A program made the position numbers and the translations under genes. This document shows positions 25,690 to 33,814 of a stretch of DNA of 64,000 nt, piece after piece. The stretch is from Chryseobacterium herbae (lineage in GTDB: Bacteria; Bacteroidota; Bacteroidia; Flavobacteriales; Weeksellaceae). The stretch is taken from positions 395,991-459,990 of the forward strand of contig NZ_JAOAMU010000001.1 of the NCBI RefSeq assembly GCF_025154075.1. The letters run 5' to 3'. Each line of letters begins with the position of its first letter. Positions within the stretch are counted from its first letter, which is position 1. A model generated the notes under the pieces. That model was not told the DNA's origin. It searched no databases and saw only the letters and a list, made by a program, of their open reading frames with translations.

Positions 25690-26655
25690 TTAGTTCACTA
25701 CCCCAAATTTTTTATTTTTAAAATCAAGGACGACAATATTATTGACAAAAAATGCATTTCCTGTTAGGCCATCAACTTGCTCAGCTTTATTGAATTCCTG
25801 AAGTCTTTTGTTATCATTATACCAGGCATAATCATTTTCCAGTTTTCTTTTTCCAAGGTATACTTTTTCTTTAATCGGTCTGCCATAGAACTTTACTTTC
25901 TCACCCCATGAATTGGCTATAATTGTATCTGTTTTGGCGGTTTGATCAACCAGTGAAGTCCAGAGTTCTTTATTGGTATTGATCGGAAATAAGCTGGCTC
26001 CGGTATCGAACAGAAACCAATGGGTTTTGCCTGCAATAGTCAATGGAATATGGAGTCTGCCATTATTGGATTTGGCATCTACAAACGTGGCCACTTTTTT
26101 CCAATGACTGTCCAAAGAATCAAGCACACACATTCTTTTGTTAGGATAATCAATGATCAGGATTTTATTGTTAAACATATCTGCTCCTAAAGTTCCGATA
26201 TGTTTTGGTTTCTTCGTAAATAAGGAATCTTTGACAATTTTATCCCCGTAATCCGCTTTATACACCAGATTATCTTTTGACAGTTTTCCTAAATGATAGA
26301 TTAGTCCTTTTGTTTTGTACACATTTTTCCCTCCGTTATCCGTAGATTTCGAGCTTTCTATGATGAAGTTTTTGATGTCACTTTCTTTGTAATAGCTGTC
26401 TATTGTATTTCCGTAAATCAGAGTTGCATCGCTTCCAAGGTCGAATTGTAGAGTAAAATCTGCATTTAAATCATTCACTTTCACCGGAACGAGCATGGCT
26501 ACTTTATCAAAATTCTTTCCTGAAATTTTTGCAGCATACCATGAAAATGGGAACCATGAATAGCTGTCGGCAGAAGAAATGTTTTTATTTGCAGCTGTGC
26601 AGCTAGTCAAAGCCCAGCTAAGGCCGATCATTATAAGCAGATGTTTTATTTTCAT
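25690..26655 (-). CDS. Lipoprotein with two aspartic-protease-like (retropepsin) lobes
   Basis: The start at 26655 gives 321 residues with lipobox LTSC (Cys19); the frame is open to 26679 but the extra eight residues disrupt the signal. Two similar halves are seen. Lobe 1 has TLQFDLGSDATL (Asp72) and later HIGTLGADMFNNKILIIDY. Lobe 2 has WFLFDTGASLFP (Asp217) and later VDGLTGNAFFVNNIVVLDF. Each half thus repeats the D-T/L-G-A/S motif and the G-x-L/T-G plus strand pattern of retropepsin-like folds. This would give a pepsin-like pseudo-dimer in the periplasm, with lobe 1 carrying Leu for the usual Thr or Ser. Peptidase activity is inferred, not shown. Confidence 0.85.
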   Translation of the reverse strand: MKIKHLLIMIGLSWALTSCTAANKNISSADSYSWFPFSWYAAKISGKNFDKVAMLVPVKVNDLNADFTLQFDLGSDATLIYGNTIDSYYKESDIKNFIIESSKSTDNGGKNVYKTKGLIYHLGKLSKDNLVYKADYGDKIVKDSLFTKKPKHIGTLGADMFNNKILIIDYPNKRMCVLDSLDSHWKKVATFVDAKSNNGRLHIPLTIAGKTHWFLFDTGASLFPINTNKELWTSLVDQTAKTDTIIANSWGEKVKFYGRPIKEKVYLGKRKLENDYAWYNDNKRLQEFNKAEQVDGLTGNAFFVNNIVVLDFKNKKFGVVN

Positions 26656-26800
26656 TTTCCGGAATATGAGTTTGGGCATTAAATGTATAATAATTCTGAG
26701 GATAAACAGTTTTTAATTTATTTTTCAATTACATTCTGAAAATCAATATTTTAAAACATAAAATAATATATATCAAGGAAGATTGTACTTTTAAAAAAAT

Positions 26801-26916
26801 CATTCACTATTACTGAAAATTAATAAATCAACTTACACACTTCGACTTCGCTCAGTGTGACATTGCTAATAAGAGGCTGCTTTAGGAACTTTGTCAGTCT
26901 GAGCGCAGTCGAAGAC
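26801..26916. repeat. Dispersed repeat (CTTCGACTTCGCTCAGTG family), full inverted copy
   Basis: CTTCGACTTCGCTCAGTGTG and then ACATTG form the left arm (about 26840-26864). TGTCAGTCTGAGCGCAGTCG and then AAG form the right, inverted arm (26892-26914). The left half also occurs at 23173-23238. The 379-base gap 26656-27034 holds this element, the terminator at 26974 and otherwise AT-rich sequence; the 75-codon frame over it reads only the repeat. Confidence 0.75.
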
Positions 26917-26973
26917 TTTTTTACAATATCACTCCTACATGAACAACAAATAGGAATATCATTTAATACGAAC

Positions 26974-27011
26974 AAAAAATCCTGCTTATAAAGATATAAA
27001 CAGGATTTTTT
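26974..27011 (-). terminator. Rho-independent terminator of guaA
   Basis: AAAAAATCCTG pairs with CAGGATTTTTT, and inside it TTATA pairs with TATAA around AAGA. The U-tract faces the guaA direction. Confidence 0.9.
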
Positions 27012-27034
27012 TATTTTAAAGAAGTAGAGTAAGA

Positions 27035-28564
27035 TTACTCCCACTCAATCGTTGCAGGTGGCTTGCTTGAAATATCGTAAGCTACTCTGTTGATTCCTCT
27101 TACTTCGTTGATGATTCTGCTGGATACCGTATCCAAAAACTCGTAGGGAAGTCTGCTCCACGTTGCCGTCATAAAGTCGATGGTGTTGGCAGAACGAACT
27201 ACAGCAGTGTATTCATACGTTCTCTCGTCTCCCATTACTCCTACTGATTTTACAGGAAGAAGCACTACGAAAGCCTGAGATACTTTTTCGTAAAGATCGT
27301 TTTTGTATAATTCCTCAATGAAAATATCATCAGCTTCCTGAAGAATTTTCACTTTTTCAGCGTCTACAGCTCCTAATATTCTGATTCCTAATCCAGGACC
27401 CGGGAAAGGGTGTCTGTGTACCAAATGATGCGGAATACCTAACTCCTCACCTACTTTTCTTACTTCATCCTTGAAAAGCTCTCTTAGTGGCTCTAACAAT
27501 TCGAATTCCATATCTTCAGGAAGTCCTCCTACATTGTGGTGAGACTTGATCACTGCAGATGGTCCGTTTACAGACTGGCTTTCAATAACATCAGGATAAA
27601 TAGTTCCCTGAGCTAAGAATTTAGCACCCTCAATTTTATGGGATTCTTCATCAAAAACGTGAATAAATTCGTTTCCGATGATCTTTCTTTTCTGTTCCGG
27701 ATCGTCTACTCCGGCCAGTTTTGAAAGGAATCTTTCTTTAGCATCAACCATTTTAATGTTCATATGGAAGTGCTCTCCATAGTTGTCCATTACTTTCTGG
27801 CCTTCTTCTTTTCTCAATAAACCTGTATCCACGAAGATACATGTCAGCTGATCACCGATCGCTTTGTGAATTAAAACCGCTGCTACAGAAGAATCAACTC
27901 CTCCTGAAAGACCAAGGATCACTCTGCTGTCTCCTACTTTTTCACGGATTTCTTCAACTGTTTTTTCGATATAGTTCGTCAGTTTCCAGTTTTTCTCAGC
28001 ATCACAGATAGCAAAAACAAAGTTTTCAAGCATCTTTCCACCTTCTTCTGTGTGAGAAACTTCCGGGTGGAACTGTACGCAGTAGATTTTTCTGTCTTCA
28101 TTTGAAATAGAAGCAATTACCCCTGATTTTGCGTTTAATTCAAAACCTGCCGGCAGTTCTCCTACTTCGTCAAAGTGACTCATCCATACGATAGAATTCT
28201 GAGTAACTCCTTTCAGCAAAGCATTTTCTTTGATGATATCCAGGTGCGCTTTTCCGTACTCTCCTTTTTCCCCTTTGTTTACTTTTCCGCCTAAAAGGTG
28301 AGCGGTAAGCTGCATTCCGTAACAAATTCCCAACACAGGAATTCCTTGTTCATACAGTTCTTTTTCTACCAGGTGAGCATTTTCTGCATTCACAGAACTT
28401 GGTCCTCCGGAAAGGATGATTCCTTTTGGCTGTTTTGCTAAAATATCCTGTAAAGGTGTATTGAAAGGGAGGATTTCAGAATATACGCCCATCTCACGGA
28501 TTCTTCTTCCGATAAGCTGGTTGTACTGTGATCCGAAATCTAATATGATAATACCGTTGTTCAT
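27035..28564 (-). CDS. guaA: GMP synthase (glutamine-hydrolysing)
   Basis: Converts XMP, glutamine and ATP to GMP in the cytoplasm. The 509-residue chain has an N-terminal class I glutamine amidotransferase with Cys81 (LGICYGMQL) and the His/Glu pair in QFHPEVSH, then the ATP pyrophosphatase P-loop GLSGGVDSSVAA, and the dimerisation domain ending SSKPPATIEWE. Length and motifs are standard. It starts a minus-strand purine block but has its own terminator and a 168-nt gap from purD, so it is probably transcribed separately. Confidence 0.97.
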   Translation of the reverse strand: MNNGIIILDFGSQYNQLIGRRIREMGVYSEILPFNTPLQDILAKQPKGIILSGGPSSVNAENAHLVEKELYEQGIPVLGICYGMQLTAHLLGGKVNKGEKGEYGKAHLDIIKENALLKGVTQNSIVWMSHFDEVGELPAGFELNAKSGVIASISNEDRKIYCVQFHPEVSHTEEGGKMLENFVFAICDAEKNWKLTNYIEKTVEEIREKVGDSRVILGLSGGVDSSVAAVLIHKAIGDQLTCIFVDTGLLRKEEGQKVMDNYGEHFHMNIKMVDAKERFLSKLAGVDDPEQKRKIIGNEFIHVFDEESHKIEGAKFLAQGTIYPDVIESQSVNGPSAVIKSHHNVGGLPEDMEFELLEPLRELFKDEVRKVGEELGIPHHLVHRHPFPGPGLGIRILGAVDAEKVKILQEADDIFIEELYKNDLYEKVSQAFVVLLPVKSVGVMGDERTYEYTAVVRSANTIDFMTATWSRLPYEFLDTVSSRIINEVRGINRVAYDISSKPPATIEWE

Positions 28565-28687
28565 TTTATGTTATAAATGATAATTGATGATTGATTAATG
28601 ATGAGAGCTTTTGGCCAATAGCTTTTGGCTTCTTGCTCTTAAAAGCTATAGGCTTTGTATCGCCTACTACTCTTTTAACTTTGTTAC

Positions 28688-28721
28688 AAAAAAAGACTTG
28701 GAAACGTTCCAAATCTTTTTT
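28688..28721 (-). terminator. Rho-independent terminator of purD
   Basis: AAAAAAGACTTGGAA pairs with TTCCAAATCTTTTTT with one mismatch and an ACG loop, directly after the purD stop. Confidence 0.9.
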
Positions 28722-28732
28722 CGTGATTTATT

Positions 28733-29971
28733 TTAAAACTTTCCGATGTCTTCTCTGTAGAATCCGTAATCGAAATGAATGTGGGCTGCATCTTCATATA
28801 CTTTTTTGCGGGCATCGTCGTAAGTAGCTCCGGTAGCCACCACGTTCAGAACTCGTCCGCCGTTGGAAACCACTTTGTCGCCTTTTCTTACGGCACCTGC
28901 ATAAAGAAGCTTAGAATGTTTCAGTTTGTCTTCTCCTACAATTTCGTACCCTGTTTCGATGTTTCTTGGGTAACCTCCTGAACACATTACAAGACATACT
29001 GCTTTTTCGTCTTTAAACTTAAGCTCGATATCTTTTCCATCCATACAATCCTGGATCACATCAAGAAGATTGTTTTCCATAAGTGCCATTAACACTTGAG
29101 TTTCCGGATCTCCAAATCTCATGTTGTACTCAAGAAGGTAAGTTCCGTTTTTAGTCACCATTAATCCGAAGAAAATGATTCCTTTAAAGCTGAATCCTTC
29201 TCCTTTAAGACCGTTAATGGTAGTTTCTAAGATATTTTTTTCAAAATCAGCGTAGTGCTCCTGCGTAAAATCAGGGCTTGGCGCTACAGATCCCATACCA
29301 CCGGTATTTGGTCCTGTGTCACCGTTTCCAGCTTTTTTGTAATCTTTTGCAGCGATACATGGGAAAATCTTTTCACCGTTTGAGAATGCAATGATTGAAG
29401 CTTCAAAACCTTCTAAATATTCTTCAATAACCAGACGGATTCCGGCATCTCCATAAATTCTTCTGATCATGAAGTCGTGGATTGTAGCTTCAGCTTCTTC
29501 AAGATTGTCACAGATGACAACTCCTTTTCCACCTGCCAATCCACTAGCCTTAACCACTAAAGGATACTGCTGTGTCTGAACATATTCTTTAGCATCATTG
29601 TATGAATCAAATACTACAGCCTTAGCCGTTTTGATATCATAGGTCTGCATAAATTTCTTAGAGAAAGCTTTACTTCCTTCCAGACTTGCTACTTTTTGGT
29701 TCGGACCGAAAACTTTAAGATCATGCTTTTTGAATTCATCCTTCAACCCCGCTACAAGAGGAGCCTCAGGACCTACGATGGTAAGATCTACCTTCTCTTT
29801 AATTGCGAAATCTCTCAGTTCTTTAATCTCTGATAAATGAACGTTTTTTCCTATTACATCGGTGGTAGCATTACCGTTAGCAAAAAACATTTTAGAAATT
29901 CTTGGGTCATTCTGAAGCTTTGCTGCTAAAGCAGATTCTCTACCGCCTTCACCTATGATTAATATTCTCAT
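28733..29971 (-). CDS. purD: Phosphoribosylamine-glycine ligase
   Basis: ATP-grasp ligase making glycinamide ribonucleotide, the second step of purine synthesis. The 412-residue protein starts MRILIIGEGGRESALAAKL, the N-domain nucleotide loop, then has VGPEAPLVAGL, the ATP-grasp glycine loop ASGLAGGKGVVIC and the metal-binding EYNMRFGDPETQ. It lies 88 nt after purH in the direction of transcription and has its own TAnnTTTG box, so it may be separately controlled. A terminator follows it. Confidence 0.97.
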   Translation of the reverse strand: MRILIIGEGGRESALAAKLQNDPRISKMFFANGNATTDVIGKNVHLSEIKELRDFAIKEKVDLTIVGPEAPLVAGLKDEFKKHDLKVFGPNQKVASLEGSKAFSKKFMQTYDIKTAKAVVFDSYNDAKEYVQTQQYPLVVKASGLAGGKGVVICDNLEEAEATIHDFMIRRIYGDAGIRLVIEEYLEGFEASIIAFSNGEKIFPCIAAKDYKKAGNGDTGPNTGGMGSVAPSPDFTQEHYADFEKNILETTINGLKGEGFSFKGIIFFGLMVTKNGTYLLEYNMRFGDPETQVLMALMENNLLDVIQDCMDGKDIELKFKDEKAVCLVMCSGGYPRNIETGYEIVGEDKLKHSKLLYAGAVRKGDKVVSNGGRVLNVVATGATYDDARKKVYEDAAHIHFDYGFYREDIGKF

Positions 29972-29998
29972 ACTTTATTTATTATCTAGTCTAATTTA

Positions 29999-30006
29999 CA
30001 AATATA
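29999..30006 (-). promoter_or_regulatory. -7 promoter box of purD
   Basis: TATATTTG on the minus strand matches TAnnTTTG, 27 nt before the purD ATG. Confidence 0.45.
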
Positions 30007-30059
30007 TAATTTTGAATGCTATAAAAACCATCCCAAATTATTTTTTAATTCTATTTTAA

Positions 30060-31577
30060 TTAGTGTAAAAAGTGTCTAACACCGGTAAACATCATTGGAA
30101 TACCGTGCTCATTGGCAGCTTCAATACTGTCCTGATCTTTTACACTTCCGCCTGGCTGAATGATGGCTTTGATACCTTCCTTGGCGCAGAAATCCACTAC
30201 ATCACGGAAAGGGAAAAATGCGTCAGAAGCTAAAACAAGATCTCCTGAGAATTTCTCTTTTGCTCTTTCAATAGCCTGTTCAGTAGCCCAGATTCTGTTG
30301 ACCTGTCCGCCACCGATTCCGAAAGCCTGAATACCATTGGAAACAACGATAGCATTTGATTTTACATACTTCACTACTCTCTGAGAGAAAAGAAGGGCCT
30401 TTTTCTGCTCTTCTGAAGGCTGTACATCCGTTACTACTTTGATATCGTCTGAGAAGTGAGAGTCGTTATCCTGAACCAGGATTCCTCCGTCAATTTTCAC
30501 CCACGTTTGCTTGTCAGAAACCGGGTTAACGATTTTTATAATTCTAAGGTTTTTCTTTTTTCTTAAAACTTCAAGAGCCGCTTCATCAAAGTCCGGAGCC
30601 ATTACGATCTCAAGGAACGTTTTGTTCAGTTCTTCAGCTGTTGCTGCATCGATCTTGTAGTTCATTGCAACAATTCCGCCAAAAATAGAAATCGGGTCAC
30701 ATTCGAAAGTTTTCTGATACGTTTCCAATGCAGAAGTTCCGATTGCTACTCCACAAGGCGTAGAGTGCTTCACAGCGCAACATGCCATTTCTTCTTTGAA
30801 CTCAGTGACTACTTTCCAACAAAGGTCCATATCACGAAGGTTGTTGAAAGAAAGTTCTTTACCACCAAGCTGTTCGAAATCTTTCATCGCACCGTTCTCA
30901 AACGTAGAAACGTAGTAAGCTGCGGTTTGGTGAGGGTTTTCTCCATATCTTAAATCGGATGCTTTTTTGTAAGAAGCATTAAGATAAGCAGGATATTCTT
31001 CATCTAAAAGCATTCTTGAAATAGCCCCGTCATAAGCTGAAGTAAGGTTGAATACTTTTCCGGCCAGCTTTTTACGTGTTTCGATGTAGGTATCACCGTT
31101 CTGTTCCATTTCCAGTTTTACCGTTGCATAATCTTCCACATCGGTAATTACGGTAACAGAATCGAAATTCTTAGCCGCAGAACGAAGCATTGAAGGACCT
31201 CCGATATCGATAAATTCTACTTTCTCATGTAAAGAAATGTCTTTGTTTACATTTTCAAAGAAAGGATAAAGGTTTACGATCACCATGTCGATCAGGTCAA
31301 TTCCGTGTTCCTGAACGGTTTTCATGTGCTCTTCATTGGAACGAACTGCTAAAAGACCTCCGTGAACTTTCGGGTGAAGGGTTTTCACTCTTCCATCCAG
31401 CATTTCAGGGAAATTGGTTACCTCATCGATCTGAATCGGATTTAAACCAGCGTCTTTCAAATGCTTGAACGTTCCTCCCGTAGAAATCAACTCATAATTC
31501 TGGGCTTCCAAGAACTGGGCGAATTCGATCAATCCGCTTTTGTCAGAAACACTGATTAAAACTCTCTTTTTACTCAT
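30060..31577 (-). CDS. purH: Bifunctional AICAR transformylase/IMP cyclohydrolase
   Basis: Catalyses the last two steps to IMP. With the ATG at 31577 it has 505 residues, starting [16 protein letters not shown]; a frame open to 31601 adds eight basic residues. The N-terminal MGS-like cyclohydrolase domain has STGGTFKHL and [14 protein letters not shown]. The C-terminal transformylase has [15 protein letters not shown], the Lys-His pair AVKHSTPCG, and SDAFFPFRD. It is followed by purD downstream. Upstream, 293 nt hold two dispersed repeats and no visible promoter match. Confidence 0.97.
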   Translation of the reverse strand: MSKKRVLISVSDKSGLIEFAQFLEAQNYELISTGGTFKHLKDAGLNPIQIDEVTNFPEMLDGRVKTLHPKVHGGLLAVRSNEEHMKTVQEHGIDLIDMVIVNLYPFFENVNKDISLHEKVEFIDIGGPSMLRSAAKNFDSVTVITDVEDYATVKLEMEQNGDTYIETRKKLAGKVFNLTSAYDGAISRMLLDEEYPAYLNASYKKASDLRYGENPHQTAAYYVSTFENGAMKDFEQLGGKELSFNNLRDMDLCWKVVTEFKEEMACCAVKHSTPCGVAIGTSALETYQKTFECDPISIFGGIVAMNYKIDAATAEELNKTFLEIVMAPDFDEAALEVLRKKKNLRIIKIVNPVSDKQTWVKIDGGILVQDNDSHFSDDIKVVTDVQPSEEQKKALLFSQRVVKYVKSNAIVVSNGIQAFGIGGGQVNRIWATEQAIERAKEKFSGDLVLASDAFFPFRDVVDFCAKEGIKAIIQPGGSVKDQDSIEAANEHGIPMMFTGVRHFLH

Positions 31578-31597
31578 TTTTACTTTTGATTTTTTTC

Positions 31598-31698
31598 GCA
31601 TAGGATTTCATCCTATGTTTGTTTAAACCGTCCCGGGGATTTTTTAAAACATAGGATAAAAATCCTATGCTTGGCTAAATCGTCCCTTCGGGACTTTT
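31598..31698. repeat. Nested palindromic repeat (CATAGGAT family)
   Basis: GCATAGGATTTCATCCTATG and, inverted, ACATAGGATAAAAATCCTAT form two hairpins that also pair with each other. They are followed by CTTGGCTAAATCGTCCCTTC and GGGAC, a third hairpin. A diverged relative is at 19683-19730. It lies right before the purH start. Confidence 0.75.
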
Positions 31699-31787
31699 GC
31701 TTTCAATTTTTACTTTTTACAGCTATTTCAAACTGTTGCCCGGTCTTTCACCCCCGGACTTACTTTTATTTACTTAGATTTCTTTTT

Positions 31788-31870
31788 TAATGTAACAATG
31801 GATCAGTCTAACAATGTAACAATGAATTCAATTGGTATACTGGTACATTGTTATATTGGTACATTGTTAT
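31788..31870. repeat. Purine-cluster inverted repeat, copy a
   Basis: AATGTAACAATGGATCAG and ACAATGTAACAATG on the left pair imperfectly with TGGTACATTGTTATATTGG and TACATTGTTAT on the right. It ends at the purN stop codon. Copies b and c are at 32441 and 33521. Confidence 0.8.
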
Positions 31871-32434
31871 TTAATTTCCTAAAACCTTATTGATTGCCTT
31901 TGGAAATATCTCATATTCAATATGATGTACTTTTTCTGCAACGGTTTCAGGAGTGTCTTCACCTGTCACTTCAAATGATTTCTGAAGAATAGCTTCCCCT
32001 TCATCGATTCCCGGAGTTACAAAATGTACGGTAGCTCCGCTTTCCTTTTCTTTAGCTTCAATAACCGCATGGTGAACATGCATTCCCCACATTCCTTTTC
32101 CTCCGAATTTCGGAAGCAGTGCCGGGTGGATATTGATGATCTTTCCGGTCCAGTTTTCACAGAATTCAGGTTTTAAAATGGAGAGGAATCCCGCCAATAC
32201 AATAAGATCTGTATCTTTTGGAATTACATTCGCCAATTCACTACTAAAATTCTTTCCTCTTGGGATCAGAATATGGTCTATGTTATGATTTTTTGCTCTT
32301 TCAAGTCCGTAGCATTCTCTATCTGCCACTACCAGAGATACTTTTGCATTCTGGATTTCTCCGCTGTCAATGGTATCTATGATTCTCTGCAGATTGGTGC
32401 CGGAACCTGAAACGAGTATAACGATGTTTTTCAT
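31871..32434 (-). CDS. purN: Phosphoribosylglycinamide formyltransferase
   Basis: Transfers formyl from 10-formyl-THF to GAR, the third step of purine synthesis. The 187-residue protein has VSGSGTNLQRIID at the start (GAR phosphate site), the active-site stretch INIHPALLPKFGG with catalytic Asn and His, and the Asp loop GIDEGEAI. Length is slightly shorter than E. coli PurN (212) because the C-terminal tail is reduced. It lies between purM and purH on the same strand, with an inverted repeat on both sides. Confidence 0.96.
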   Translation of the reverse strand: MKNIVILVSGSGTNLQRIIDTIDSGEIQNAKVSLVVADRECYGLERAKNHNIDHILIPRGKNFSSELANVIPKDTDLIVLAGFLSILKPEFCENWTGKIINIHPALLPKFGGKGMWGMHVHHAVIEAKEKESGATVHFVTPGIDEGEAILQKSFEVTGEDTPETVAEKVHHIEYEIFPKAINKVLGN

Positions 32435-32440
32435 GTTTCT

Positions 32441-32522
32441 TAATGTAACAATGGATCAGTCTAGCAATGTAACAATGAATTCAATTGGTACACTGGTACA
32501 TTGTTATATTGTTATATTGTTA
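32441..32522. repeat. Purine-cluster inverted repeat, copy b
   Basis: It is nearly the same as copy a for its left 50 bases (AATGTAACAATGGATCAGTC, then AATGTAACAATGAATTCAAT). Its right end covers the purM stop codon, so the last purM codons are read from the repeat. Confidence 0.8.
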
Positions 32523-33504
32523 AACTAATTTTCTCGGTTCCTTCTGTGATCTCTCCGATTTCGTAAGCATCATCTAAAAGGTGCAATACTTTTTCAGCGT
32601 GTTCAGCATCAGCAACGATGATCATTCCTACTCCCATATTGAAAGTTCCGAACATTTCTTCACGGGATACACCTCCTCTTTTTTCCAATTCAAGCATTAC
32701 ACTAGGAATTTTGATTGTGGCAGCATCGATAGAAGCACAAAGTCCTTCAGGAATAATTCTTGGTACATTTTCATAAAGACCACCTCCTGTAATGTGAGCA
32801 ATACCGGAAACTTTAACTTCCTCCAATACTCTGTGGATGTCTTTATAATATAGTCTTGTTGGTACTAATAACGTTTCAAATAAAGGTTTTCCTTCAAATT
32901 CTTCTTCGAAGTTTGGGAATACTTTTCTTACCAATGAAAACCCGTTGGAGTGGAATCCTGAGCTAGGAAGGGCAATGATTTTATTTCCTGCCTTGATCGT
33001 AGAACCGTCAATGATCTGATCTTTTTCAACGATTCCTACACAGAATCCTGCAACATCATAATCTCCCGGCTGATACATTCCCGGCATTTCAGCAGTTTCA
33101 CCACCAATCAATGCACAGTTGTTGTCCTTACATGCTTTTACCATTCCAAGAACGATCTCAGCGGCAATTTCGGAATCCAGCTTTCCACAAGCCAGATAAT
33201 CTAAGAAAAATAATGGTTTTGCACCGTGGCAAAGAATATCATTGGCACACATGGCGAAACAGTCGATACCGATAGAATCGTATTGTTTGGTATCCAAAGC
33301 TACTTTAAGCTTCGTTCCTACACCGTCTGTTCCTGAAACCAGCACAGGATTTTTATATCCTCCGATCTCATAGAAAGCTCCAAAACTTCCCAAATGGTTC
33401 AATACATTTGAGTTGTGGGTCTCGCCTACTGCCTTTTTGATCTTGTCAACGGTTTTGTACCCTTCTTCTTTGTCTACGCCTGCTGATTTGTAAGTGTTGC
33501 TCAT
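32512..33504 (-). CDS. purM: Phosphoribosylformylglycinamidine cyclo-ligase
   Basis: AIR synthetase, the fifth step of purine synthesis. The 330-residue protein contains SGTDGVGTKLKVA, IGIDCFAMCANDILCHGA, LIGGETAEMPGMY and HITGGGLYENVPRI, all signatures of the PurM ATP-binding family. The final codons (LTI and stop) are formed by repeat copy b. Upstream lies repeat copy c and then a small terminator-bearing unit at 33659-33789, which may control or separate it from the next genes. Confidence 0.97.
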   Translation of the reverse strand: MSNTYKSAGVDKEEGYKTVDKIKKAVGETHNSNVLNHLGSFGAFYEIGGYKNPVLVSGTDGVGTKLKVALDTKQYDSIGIDCFAMCANDILCHGAKPLFFLDYLACGKLDSEIAAEIVLGMVKACKDNNCALIGGETAEMPGMYQPGDYDVAGFCVGIVEKDQIIDGSTIKAGNKIIALPSSGFHSNGFSLVRKVFPNFEEEFEGKPLFETLLVPTRLYYKDIHRVLEEVKVSGIAHITGGGLYENVPRIIPEGLCASIDAATIKIPSVMLELEKRGGVSREEMFGTFNMGVGMIIVADAEHAEKVLHLLDDAYEIGEITEGTEKISLTI

Positions 33505-33520
33505 GTTTAATAATTTTATT

Positions 33521-33617
33521 AATGTAGCAATGTATCAGTTTAACAATGTAACAATCATTTTGTTTCGGAAACCAAAAAACTGGTATATTGATACATTGGT
33601 ATATTGGTACATTTTTA
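33521..33617. repeat. Purine-cluster inverted repeat, copy c
   Basis: AATGTAGCAATGTATCAG and AACAATGTAACAATC on the left face TGGTATATTGATACATTGG and TATTGGTACATT on the right. The centre differs from copies a and b. The 310-base gap 33505-33814 otherwise holds the terminator, small frame and promoter box listed next. Confidence 0.75.
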
Positions 33618-33658
33618 TTTCTATAATTACTTTTTATTCAGATTTTAGAAAATAAAAA

Positions 33659-33686
33659 AGCCGACAATCTTGGTAGATTATCGGCC
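33659..33686 (-). terminator. Rho-independent terminator upstream of purM
   Basis: On the minus strand GCCGATAATCT pairs with AGATTGTCGGC (one mismatch) around ACCA, followed by TTTTTTATTTT. Confidence 0.9.
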
Positions 33687-33692
33687 GTTATT

Positions 33693-33767
33693 TTATCTCA
33701 GAATTTCAGAGCCCACAGTTTTCCCTTTCTCTGAGAAACATTCTTTAAAAGTGGTCTGAATTTTCAT
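33693..33767 (-). CDS. Possible 24-residue leader peptide upstream of purM
   Basis: The frame MKIQTTFKECFSEKGKTVGS plus EILR starts 14 nt after a perfect TATTTTTG box and ends 6 nt before a strong terminator. Inside it, TCTCAGA and TCTGAGA can form a hairpin. It could be a leader peptide, or the RNA itself may be the product. No homologue is known to me. Confidence 0.35.
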   Translation of the reverse strand: MKIQTTFKECFSEKGKTVGSEILR

Positions 33768-33781
33768 CTTATTTCTTTTTG

Positions 33782-33789
33782 CAAAAATA
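33782..33789 (-). promoter_or_regulatory. -7 box of the small unit upstream of purM
   Basis: TATTTTTG on the minus strand matches TAnnTTTG, 14 nt before the small frame's ATG at 33767. Confidence 0.5.
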
Positions 33790-33814
33790 GTAATTTTAAA
33801 TTAATATTCAAATT

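Noticed and set aside
26820..27044. A 74-codon minus-strand frame next to guaA
   Set aside because: It reads through a dispersed repeat and the guaA terminator, so it is not a gene.
31788..33617. Regularly recurring repeats resembling a CRISPR array
   Set aside because: The copies are separated by whole purine genes, are inverted repeats of about 80 bases, and no cas genes are present.
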